A model generated the notes under the pieces. The model searched no databases. It saw only the letters and a list, made by a program, of their open reading frames with translations, and was not told the DNA's origin. The position numbers and the translations under genes are program-made. Of a stretch of 59,567 bases of DNA, positions 52,658-59,567 are shown in pieces. Within the stretch, counting starts at the first letter, position 1. The number at the start of each line of letters is the position of its first letter. Source of the DNA: an uncultured Prevotellaceae bacterium. Lineage in GTDB: Bacteria > Bacteroidota > Bacteroidia > Bacteroidales > Bacteroidaceae. The stretch covers positions 1 to 59,567 of the forward strand of contig CALFJA010000053.1 in the NCBI GenBank assembly GCA_937877605.1. Direction: 5' to 3'.

Positions 52658-54193
52658 ATGTCAACAACCATTTTGATATGCTTGGGAGCACTCCTGGTAG
52701 GATGCTTCCTGGGATATTTGCTGTTCAGGTATATTATCACAGGCAAATATAAGGAAATGATGGCCGCTGCCGAGAAAGAGGCTTCGGTCATCAAGGAGAA
52801 GAAACTGCTCGAAGTGAAGGAAACATTCCTTAACAAGAAGAGCGAACTGGAAAAGGAAGTGCAGCAGCGCAACCACAAAATCCAGCAGAGCGAGAACCAC
52901 CTTCGCCAGCGCGAAATATCGCTCAACCAACGCCAGGAGGAAATAGGCCGGCGCAAGCAGGACCTGGACCAGACGCAGCAACGCCTTGAAAACGAGAAGA
53001 AACTGCTTAACATGAAGCAGGACGAACTCGAGAAAATGCAGAGCCAGGAGCGTGCCAAACTGGAAGAACTCTCCGGACTCAGTGCCGAGGAAGCCAAGAG
53101 CCGGCTGGTCGACAGCCTGAAGGACGAAGCCCGCACTGCTGCTGCCAGCTACATCAACGAAATCATGGACGAGGCCAAGCTCAATGCCAATGCACAGGCA
53201 AGGAAAATTGTCATCCAGACCATCCAGCGCGTGGCAACGGAAACAGCCATCGAGAACTCCGTCAGCGTCTTCCACATCGACAACGACGAGATAAAAGGCC
53301 GCATCATCGGACGCGAAGGCCGTAACATCCGTGCCCTCGAGGCTGCCGCAGGCGTGGAAATCGTCGTCGACGACACACCGGAAGCCATCGTCATCAGTGC
53401 CTTCGACCCCCTCCGCCGTGAGGTATGCCGACTCGCACTGCACCAGCTTGTGGCCGACGGACGCATCCACCCGGCACGCATCGAGGAAGTCGTGGCAAAG
53501 GTGAAGAAGCAACTCGACAACGAAGTGATAGAAACCGGCAAGCGCACAGCCATCGACCTTGGCATACACGGCCTCCATCCCGACCTCATCCGTATCATCG
53601 GAAAGATGAAATACCGCAGCAGCTACGGGCAGAACCTCCTGCAGCATGCACGCGAGACAGCCAATCTCTGCGCCGTCATGGCATCCGAACTCGGACTGAA
53701 CCCCAAAAAGGCAAAGCGTGCCGGACTCCTCCACGACATCGGGAAAGTGCCCGACGAGGAGAGTGAACTGCCCCACGCACTCTACGGAGCCAAGATTGCA
53801 GAGAAATATAAGGAGAAACCAGATATCTGCAATGCCATCGGTGCCCACCATGACGAAATGGAAATGAACACCCTGCTGGCTCCCATCGTGCAGGTGTGCG
53901 ATGCCATCTCGGGTGCAAGGCCCGGTGCTCGCCGCGAAATCGTGGAGGCATACATCAAGCGACTGAACGACCTTGAGGCCATCGCCATGAGTTATCCGGG
54001 TGTGACCAAGACCTATGCCATCCAGGCCGGAAGGGAACTCCGCGTCATCGTGGGAGCCGACCAGATCGACGATGTGCAGACCGAGAAACTCAGTGGAGAG
54101 ATTGCTACGAAGATTCAGAACGAGATGACCTATCCCGGACAGGTGAAGATAACAGTCATCAGGGAAACACGGTCCGTAGCATTCGCCAAATAA
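52658..54193 (+). CDS. rny: Ribonuclease Y
   Basis: RNase Y is a membrane-anchored endoribonuclease that starts mRNA decay. The 511 residues show an N-terminal membrane helix (residues 4-25), a long coiled coil (about 30-150), a KH domain (IIGREGRNIRALEAAAGVEIVVDD) and an HD domain with AGLLHDIGKVPDEE and GAHHDEME. Full length. It is the last gene of the zapA group. Confidence 0.96.
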   Translation: MSTTILICLGALLVGCFLGYLLFRYIITGKYKEMMAAAEKEASVIKEKKLLEVKETFLNKKSELEKEVQQRNHKIQQSENHLRQREISLNQRQEEIGRRKQDLDQTQQRLENEKKLLNMKQDELEKMQSQERAKLEELSGLSAEEAKSRLVDSLKDEARTAAASYINEIMDEAKLNANAQARKIVIQTIQRVATETAIENSVSVFHIDNDEIKGRIIGREGRNIRALEAAAGVEIVVDDTPEAIVISAFDPLRREVCRLALHQLVADGRIHPARIEEVVAKVKKQLDNEVIETGKRTAIDLGIHGLHPDLIRIIGKMKYRSSYGQNLLQHARETANLCAVMASELGLNPKKAKRAGLLHDIGKVPDEESELPHALYGAKIAEKYKEKPDICNAIGAHHDEMEMNTLLAPIVQVCDAISGARPGARREIVEAYIKRLNDLEAIAMSYPGVTKTYAIQAGRELRVIVGADQIDDVQTEKLSGEIATKIQNEMTYPGQVKITVIRETRSVAFAK

Positions 54194-54216
54194 AGCAAAC
54201 AAGAACAGACATGCTG

Positions 54217-54256
54217 CACCCTCAACGGCTTTCTTACGCAAGGCGTGTTGAGGGTG
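54217..54256 (+). other. Long hairpin between rny and the hemerythrin-LuxR gene
   Basis: CACCCTCAAC (54217-54226) pairs perfectly with GTTGAGGGTG (54247-54256), with more partial pairing inside. No T tract follows, so a terminator is not obvious; it could be a processing or attenuation element. Confidence 0.45.
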
Positions 54257-54277
54257 TTGCCCATAGATAAAAGAGCA

Positions 54278-55231
54278 ATGAAAAACCAGAAAATGTACGA
54301 GGCCGACGACAAGATGATAACCATCATCAGCGACAACTACAACATCCTGCAGAGTCTTGGCTCGTTCGGCATCAATCTGGGCTTCGGCGACAATACCGTC
54401 AACGAGGTGTGCAAAAGCCAGGGAGTGGATACCGGCACTTTCTTGGCCGTGGTCAATTTTACAATCAATGGCTACAAAAACGCCGACCAGATAAAGCAAC
54501 TCTCCATCCCTACACTGCTGCAGTACCTGCAGGCCTCGCACGCTTACTATCTGGATTTCGAATTGCCCTTCATCAGGCGTGAACTGTCCGAAGCACTCGA
54601 CATGGACGACAACTTGGCGGTGCTCATCATGAAACTGTACGACGAGTATGCCCGCAGCATCCGGCAGCACATGAAATACGAGGAGAAGACGGTGTTCCCC
54701 TATGTACGCTCCCTGCTGGACAATGAAGTGCAGGGCGACTACGGCATTGAAACCTTTTCCAAACATCACGGGCAGACCGGTCAGAAACTCAAGGAACTGA
54801 AGAACATCATCATCAAGTATTTGCCTTCAAGCGGACTACGCAACAACCAGCTCAGCGCCACCCTCTACGACATCTACAACTGCGAGGAATGGCTCAGCCA
54901 GCATGCGAGGGTCGAGGACGAGATTTTCATTCCTGCCATACGCCACCTCGAACAGCAGACACGGCAGAACGATGTCTCGATGAAGATATCCAACATGATA
55001 TCGAAGGGCAGCGACAGCGATTCGCTGAGCCAGCGGGAGAAGGAAGTCATTGTCGGTGTGGTCCAGGGAATGACCAACAAGGAAATTGCCGACCACCTCT
55101 CCATCGCCATTAACACCGTCATCACCCACCGTCGGAACATCGCACGAAAGTTACAGATACACTCACCGGCAGGATTGACTATCTATGCTATCGTGAACAA
55201 TCTGGTCGATATCTCCTCGGTGAAAATCTGA
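54278..55231 (+). CDS. LuxR-type regulator with hemerythrin-like N-domain
   Basis: From ATG 54278 the protein has 317 residues. The N-terminal two thirds form a helical hemerythrin-like domain with His/Glu metal-ligand contexts (SHAYYLDFELPFIRREL, IRQHMKYEEKTVFPYV, FSKHHGQTGQKL, QHARVEDEIFIPAI); the last 65 residues are a LuxR/GerE HTH (LSQREKEVIVGVVQGMTNKEIADHLSIAINTVITHRRNI). The layout suggests a cytosolic oxygen, NO or redox sensor that binds DNA. The earlier start at 54245 lies inside the hairpin. Targets are unknown. Confidence 0.82.
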   Translation: MKNQKMYEADDKMITIISDNYNILQSLGSFGINLGFGDNTVNEVCKSQGVDTGTFLAVVNFTINGYKNADQIKQLSIPTLLQYLQASHAYYLDFELPFIRRELSEALDMDDNLAVLIMKLYDEYARSIRQHMKYEEKTVFPYVRSLLDNEVQGDYGIETFSKHHGQTGQKLKELKNIIIKYLPSSGLRNNQLSATLYDIYNCEEWLSQHARVEDEIFIPAIRHLEQQTRQNDVSMKISNMISKGSDSDSLSQREKEVIVGVVQGMTNKEIADHLSIAINTVITHRRNIARKLQIHSPAGLTIYAIVNNLVDISSVKI

Positions 55232-55288
55232 CAGCAAGCCAGGGACATGGATTCCCAACGGAAATACTGAAACAAAAACTTACCATAT

Positions 55289-55837
55289 ATGCAGTTCATA
55301 CAGACATCCATTCCAGATATCTGGATTATCCAGCCCAAAGTGCTGGGTGATTCACGCGGTTATTTCTTCGAGTCCTGGCGTGAGGACGAATTCAAAGCAC
55401 ACATCGGTGCCGTTCACTTTGTACAGGAGAACGAATCCAAGTCGTTCAAGGGTGTGCTCCGTGGCCTCCACTACCAGCGTGGGGAGCATGCTCAGGCAAA
55501 GTTGGTGCGTGTCGTTAAGGGCACGGTCGTGGATGTCGCCGTCGACTGTCGCAGGTCGTCTTCCACCTTCGGGGAGTATGTGGCTGTGGAGCTCAGCGGC
55601 GAAAACCACCGTCAGTTGTTCATCCCCAGAGGCTTTGCACATGGTTTCATAGCACTGAGCGAAGAGGTGATTTTCACCTATAAGGTGGACAACTATTACA
55701 ATGCGGCCTCTGAGGAGACCATCCTTTGGAACGATTCTCAACTGAACATCGAGTGGCCATCCGTCGATGTGCCTCTTGTGCAGGCCCGGCGTGACCTGGA
55801 AGGAAGGCCCTTCGCCGAGGCTGCTTGTTTTGATTAA
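55289..55837 (+). CDS. rfbC: dTDP-4-dehydrorhamnose 3,5-epimerase
   Basis: RfbC carries out the third step of dTDP-rhamnose synthesis. The 182 residues form the cupin with GVLRGLHYQ (catalytic His), VVKGTVVDVAVD, FIPRGFAHGF and the Tyr in FTYKVDNYYN. It follows the regulator by 57 bases and precedes a lipoprotein gene, away from rfbA and rfbD. Confidence 0.95.
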   Translation: MQFIQTSIPDIWIIQPKVLGDSRGYFFESWREDEFKAHIGAVHFVQENESKSFKGVLRGLHYQRGEHAQAKLVRVVKGTVVDVAVDCRRSSSTFGEYVAVELSGENHRQLFIPRGFAHGFIALSEEVIFTYKVDNYYNAASEETILWNDSQLNIEWPSVDVPLVQARRDLEGRPFAEAACFD

Positions 55838-55861
55838 CTGCAGACTGCAAATAACTGAAAG

Positions 55862-56653
55862 ATGAAAAACCTACTATATATAGTATCGGCAGTATTGTTG
55901 CTCTCGATGGCATCGTGCGACTTGCACCTGTCCGGTAGGGACGGGGAACCGCAGGAGGACACCGTGGCGAAGCGACTGCTGCAAGGTGTCTGGCGGAACA
56001 GTGACGACGATGCACCTTTCTTCCAGATAGTAGGCGATTCAGTGTTCTATCCCGACACGACGGCCATGCCGCTTTCGTTCCAGATTATCAAGGATACTTT
56101 CTACATACACGCCTCGACTTTGCAGGCATATCCCATCCTGAAACAGACTGCCAACCGCTTTGTGGTCCAGAACCAGTACGGAGAACCGCTGAAACTGTAT
56201 AAAAGTACTGAACCCTTCGACTCCGTCTATTTCTCCCATTCAGCACCGGCCGTGCTCCACCAGCGGGAATTGATAAGGCGGGACACGGTTATTTCCTACG
56301 ACAATGCGCGCTATCACATCTATGTGCAGGTCAATCCTACGACTTACCGCGTGGTGAACACCACCTATGCCGAGGGCGGAATTGCCATCGACAATGTCTA
56401 CTATGAGAACATCTTGAACATACACATTTTCCAGGGAACGCGCAAATTGTTTTCCAGCGACTTCCTCAAGTCGCACTTCAGCGGGCTGGTGCCGGACGAT
56501 GTCCTGAAGAAAAGCGTACTGAGTGACATCCTCTATCAGAAGGTTGACGGCGAAGGTTTTCACTTCATAGCCTATCTGGTCATTCCACCGTCGTCCATCA
56601 ACTATACGGCAGACATCCTAGTCAACCATGAGGGGCAAATAAAAATCCGATAG
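55862..56653 (+). CDS. DUF4738-like lipoprotein
   Basis: This 263-residue lipoprotein has a signal with the lipobox SMASC (Cys at residue 19). The mature part is beta-rich and ends in an ADILVNHEGQIKIR strand. It resembles DUF4738 proteins of Bacteroidota; function unknown. It lies 24 bases after rfbC, and its stop codon is inside the terminator stem. Confidence 0.7.
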   Translation: MKNLLYIVSAVLLLSMASCDLHLSGRDGEPQEDTVAKRLLQGVWRNSDDDAPFFQIVGDSVFYPDTTAMPLSFQIIKDTFYIHASTLQAYPILKQTANRFVVQNQYGEPLKLYKSTEPFDSVYFSHSAPAVLHQRELIRRDTVISYDNARYHIYVQVNPTTYRVVNTTYAEGGIAIDNVYYENILNIHIFQGTRKLFSSDFLKSHFSGLVPDDVLKKSVLSDILYQKVDGEGFHFIAYLVIPPSSINYTADILVNHEGQIKIR

Positions 56654-56674
56654 CCGGCCGGCCATCGGATTTTT
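56641..56674. terminator. Bidirectional hairpin terminator
   Basis: AAAAATCCGAT pairs perfectly with ATCGGATTTTT, with an inner GCC/GGC extension and a following T tract on the plus strand. The upstream arm includes the end of the lipoprotein gene. Confidence 0.85.
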
Positions 56675-56694
56675 ATTTTTATTTATTCTCGAGT

Positions 56695-58380
56695 TCATCC
56701 ACAGAGCAGGACAAGCAATTGTGCCGTGAATATGCGCAAGAACATGGTCAGTGGATACACCGTCGAATAACTGGTCGAAGGTGCGCTCTTGCTGCATTCG
56801 CCGTTGGCGTAGGCCAGTGCTGGCGGGTCGGTGTACGAACCGGCAATCATACCCATAATGGTAAAATAGTTGAACTTGTATCTCCAGCGTGCCAGACAGC
56901 CTACGATGAGGATGGGAATGACCGTTATCAGAGCACCGGTCCAGACATATTTCAGTCCGTCGCCGGCTATCACGGTGTCCCAGAAACCTGCCCCGGCCTT
57001 GATGCCAACACTGGCAAGGAACAGCACCAGCCCGATTTCGCGTAGCATCATGTTGGCACTCGTCGTGGTGTAGGTCACCAATTTCATGAAATGTCCGAAG
57101 CGTCCAATGAGTATGGCAATGATAAGCGGACCGCCGGCGATGCCCAGTTTCAACGGCACTGGCAGGCCTGGGATGGCAAACGGGATGCTCCCGAATATGA
57201 TACCCACGATGATGCCGATGAAGATGGTGGCAATATTGGGAGCGTTTAGCCTGTTTACGGAGTTGCCCATCAGTTCTGCCACGCGGTTTACATTGTCTTC
57301 CGGACCGATAACCATGATGCGGTCGCCCACATGGAAGTGATGGTTGCGACTGGCAAACAGTTCTATGCCGTGGCGAGTGATGCGGGTGATGTTCACCCCG
57401 TAGATGCTTGAGAAGTGCATCTTGCCCAGTGTCTTGCCATTCATCTTCGGATTGGTCACGATGATACGCTTAGACACCATCGGCATCTTCTCGTCTTCAA
57501 TCTTCCAGGGTTCCTCTATTACCGGACCGATAAAGGTCTGAATGGCCTCGGCATCTGCTTCTGCGCACACCACGAGCAGTTCGTCGCCTACGAAAAGGGC
57601 GGTGTCCCTGTTTGGAATGAGTATGTTGCCTTCGTGGAGGACACGGGTGCAGACAATGTCACGCTTCAGAAATTCGTTCACTTCCATCAGCGTGCGGCCT
57701 ACCAGAAATTCGTTGGTCACCTTCAGGCGCATGGTGAAGGGCTTGGCGTGCGGATTGTCGGCCTCGGCCGCCTGCAGGTCTGCCTCTTCTTTTTTCAAAT
57801 CAATCTTGCAGATGTGCTTGATGGCCACCATCGACAGGATGATTCCGATGACGCCCAGGGGGTAGGCGCAGGCATAGCCCGAAGCGATGGAGGGAGCACT
57901 GTCGCCCATGGAGGCGCTGAGTGCCTCGTTGGCGGCTCCCAGACCGGGGGTGTTGGTCACCGCGCCGTAAAGCGTTCCGATCATCATCGGCAGGTTGTTG
58001 CGGTCTGTTGTGTCGAAGAAAGCATAGTAGCAGCCCAGCATCACGGCAATGTTGAGCAGGATTGCGAGGCAGGCAAGTCCGTTGAGTTTGACACCACCGG
58101 CACGGAAGGTCTCAAAGAAACCAGGACCTACCTGCAGACCGATGCAGAATACAAACAGCACCAGACCGAACTCCTGAATAAAGTTAAGCGTTGCCATGGT
58201 GCCGGTGAATCCTACATGGCCGGCAACAATGCCTGCAAACAGTACGAAAGTGACTCCGAGGCTGATGCCTGCCACCTTTAACTTGCCCAGCATGACGCCT
58301 ATGGAGATGACTACGGAGTAGAGTAGTACGATGTGTGCTACAGAGTCTGTATTGGAAAATAAGTTAGTGAGCCAATCCAT
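56695..58380 (-). CDS. AspT/YidE-type putative transporter with RCK_C domains
   Basis: The 561-residue membrane protein has two half-repeats of the AspT/YidE duplication domain, five helices each (about 10-190 and 390-560), around two central TrkA-C (RCK_C) domains (about 205-370, with TNEFLVGRTLMEVNEF and VTNPKMNGKTLGKM). Family members exchange small acids such as aspartate/alanine, but the substrate is not predictable here. It is 6 bases downstream of the VanX-type gene. Confidence 0.85.
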   Translation of the reverse strand: MDWLTNLFSNTDSVAHIVLLYSVVISIGVMLGKLKVAGISLGVTFVLFAGIVAGHVGFTGTMATLNFIQEFGLVLFVFCIGLQVGPGFFETFRAGGVKLNGLACLAILLNIAVMLGCYYAFFDTTDRNNLPMMIGTLYGAVTNTPGLGAANEALSASMGDSAPSIASGYACAYPLGVIGIILSMVAIKHICKIDLKKEEADLQAAEADNPHAKPFTMRLKVTNEFLVGRTLMEVNEFLKRDIVCTRVLHEGNILIPNRDTALFVGDELLVVCAEADAEAIQTFIGPVIEEPWKIEDEKMPMVSKRIIVTNPKMNGKTLGKMHFSSIYGVNITRITRHGIELFASRNHHFHVGDRIMVIGPEDNVNRVAELMGNSVNRLNAPNIATIFIGIIVGIIFGSIPFAIPGLPVPLKLGIAGGPLIIAILIGRFGHFMKLVTYTTTSANMMLREIGLVLFLASVGIKAGAGFWDTVIAGDGLKYVWTGALITVIPILIVGCLARWRYKFNYFTIMGMIAGSYTDPPALAYANGECSKSAPSTSYSTVYPLTMFLRIFTAQLLVLLCG

Positions 58381-58386
58381 GTCGTG

Positions 58387-59223
58387 TTAAGGAATTTCAG
58401 ATGTACAAATATTCTCTTTACAATTCTCCTTGTTCTTCCCTTGCTTGTGCTTGCAACCGTTGCCTGCATGATGGCATGCTGGATTTGTCTGCTTCACGGG
58501 GAAGGTGAAATAGGTGTCAGGATAGGGTTCGTCCTTCAGGGTGAAGTGCCACCATTCGATGGAGAAAGGGTTGAACCCGTGGCGCATCATGGCATTGCGC
58601 AGTATCAGCCGGTTCTTGAACTGCGTTTCGCTGATGCGGTCGTTGGGCGTATACTCCCCTGTTTCTGGGTTTCCTCCGAAGTCAGGATGGCTTTCTGGTC
58701 CGAACCAGTCGAAGGTGCCCCCCATGTCCAGCTCCTTCTCGCTGGCCATGTCGAAGAGTGTAAGGTCCAGCGTGGAGCCTCTGGTGTGCCCGCTCCGTTC
58801 GCAGATGTATTCCTGCGGAAAGAGTACATCCTTTTCAAGGTTGGGATAGAAATAGGGTTTCATCTCGGTGGCATCCGTGTCTTTCGACCAGCGTACGAAG
58901 TGGTCGACGGCACACTGCGGGCGGTAGGCATCGTATATTTTCAGGCGGTAGCCCAGGGCCTTTACATCGTTGCTCACAGCCAGAAGGCTGTCTGCGGCCC
59001 TCTTGGTGAGCAGTGCCGTCGGCTCAAGATAGCCGTTTATGCGCGAACCTACGAAGTTATAGGTTCCGTAGTAGCGAATCTCCAGAATCACATCGGGCAC
59101 CACATCCGTGATTGTAACAAAATCGCTGTTGTCGTCAGTTCCCGTATTGGCCTTACACTGTGCGGTTGCCCTGCATGCTATCAATGCCGCACCTATCAGC
59201 AGGAAAAGTTTGATAGTTCTCAT
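58387..59223 (-). CDS. Secreted VanX-type D-Ala-D-Ala dipeptidase (M15D) with Cys/His-rich tail
   Basis: These 278 residues comprise a signal peptide (ending ATAQ) and an M15D zinc dipeptidase: YDAYRP, SGHTRGSTLDLTLFD giving zinc His and Asp, and EWWHFTLKDE giving the catalytic Glu and third zinc His. It would cut D-Ala-D-Ala released from peptidoglycan in the periplasm. After YFTFPVK an extra tail of about 35 residues holds four Cys and three His (ACHHAGNGCKH, NCKENIC), absent from usual VanX proteins. A TACCTTTG -7-like element lies at 59289-59282 on the minus strand. Confidence 0.88.
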   Translation of the reverse strand: MRTIKLFLLIGAALIACRATAQCKANTGTDDNSDFVTITDVVPDVILEIRYYGTYNFVGSRINGYLEPTALLTKRAADSLLAVSNDVKALGYRLKIYDAYRPQCAVDHFVRWSKDTDATEMKPYFYPNLEKDVLFPQEYICERSGHTRGSTLDLTLFDMASEKELDMGGTFDWFGPESHPDFGGNPETGEYTPNDRISETQFKNRLILRNAMMRHGFNPFSIEWWHFTLKDEPYPDTYFTFPVKQTNPACHHAGNGCKHKQGKNKENCKENICTSEIP

Positions 59224-59567
59224 ATTTGTATTTGTATTGCTGCCGGAGGGTGATAAACCGTATCCGGGTAAAAATCCGTTACAAAGGTAAGTATTTTCCG
59301 GGAAATGTGCATTCTTGAGGTAAGAATATCGAACCTATGCTCCTCTTGTTTATAAGGTGTCATTTTCCCACGCTAAATCTACTTTCCCACGCAGGAAATA
59401 AACATCGTTGATTATCAGATAGTTAGGTGTTAAACGATAGAAAAGTGCGAAAACTGCTCAAAATAACTTCCAAAAATCGCATTTTTAACGTAATTAACAT
59501 TTGTTAAGGTAACAAAAGCCCCAGGTAGGCTCAAAATCGGCAAAAACATAGAGTTTAAGCTGCTTTT
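59224..59567. other. Intergenic end of the window, 344 bases
   Basis: The stretch is AT-rich. Apart from the TACCTTTG -7-like element for the dipeptidase gene I see no gene, RNA or strong hairpin. The gene beyond the window edge is not visible. Confidence 0.5.

Noticed and set aside
52621..52658. 6S RNA between zapA and rny
   Set aside because: In several Bacteroidota an RNA gene sits here, but this gap is only 36 bases, too short.
52661..54769. 702-codon open frame antisense to rny
   Set aside because: It is the exact shadow of rny and the following regulator gene, with low-complexity His/Leu/Val-rich translation and no domain.
1..59567. CRISPR arrays, rRNA genes, prophage or complete insertion sequences
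   Set aside because: I saw no regularly spaced repeats, no rRNA sequence, no integrase and no transposase with terminal repeats.

Overview
The window reads as chromosomal DNA of a Bacteroidota bacterium, most likely in or near Prevotellaceae. The evidence is: many starts preceded by the Bacteroidota-type promoter (TTTG about 19-20 bases before TAnnTTTG) rather than by strong Shine-Dalgarno sites; a complete Na+-NQR operon; a short single-domain-set RpoD; and small protein families typical of this phylum (DUF4924, DUF4738-like, a fused Wzz/tyrosine autokinase). Species cannot be decided from the window.

Region 1 (1-9.4 kb) is an RHS polymorphic-toxin island. A full secreted RHS protein (71-4138) ends in a C-terminal domain with a caspase-like HG...AC motif pair. 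It is followed by two small membrane proteins (putative immunity), then by two displaced RHS-core fragments carrying alternative C-terminal domains (an HNH nuclease and a JAMM-like peptidase), each followed by a candidate immunity gene, and finally by a 64-codon RHS scar at 9187-9381. Most junctions are ATGA overlaps. The variable parts are AT-rich and the core repeats are GC-richer. Two junctions carry frame breaks in simple-sequence tracts: a TA repeat in the first immunity gene, and an A_AAA_AAA heptamer before the HNH domain. Either these are switches or they are decay.

Region 2 (9.6-18.4 kb) holds mtaB, a glycosyltransferase fused to a SipW-like Ser/His peptidase, a PqqD-like protein, a secreted DPP4-type peptidase divergent from a TIGR01212 radical SAM protein, and an rpoD operon that also encodes an HPr-kinase-like protein. 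GT, peptidase, PqqD and HprK-like proteins together hint at a peptide- or glycan-modifying system of unknown product.

Region 3 (18.6-28.8 kb) holds nqrABCDEF, a PD-(D/E)XK nuclease, tRNA-Lys(CTT), pgk, a YiiX-like peptidase and radA.

Region 4 (28.8-33.3 kb) is sparse: two long gene-poor stretches, a secreted protein, a membrane NERD nuclease-like protein, a lone ECF sigma factor, and rpe with a newly noticed 40-codon gene directly upstream.

Region 5 (33.3-45.9 kb) is housekeeping: a TrpF-like protein lacking its catalytic cysteine, a secreted protein, prfC, rfbD, DUF4924, a LysE-type exporter, a ROK glucokinase, psuG/psuK, a ClC transporter, a Sua5/TsaC protein, fmt and a HAD phosphatase.

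Region 6 (45.9-59.6 kb) holds exopolysaccharide genes (Wzc-type kinase with a 15-tyrosine tail, rfbA, polyprenyl-phosphate sugar transferase), zapA and rny, a hemerythrin-LuxR regulator, rfbC, a lipoprotein, an AspT/YidE-type transporter and a VanX-type dipeptidase with a Cys/His-rich tail. rfbA, rfbC and rfbD are scattered and rfbB is not in the window.
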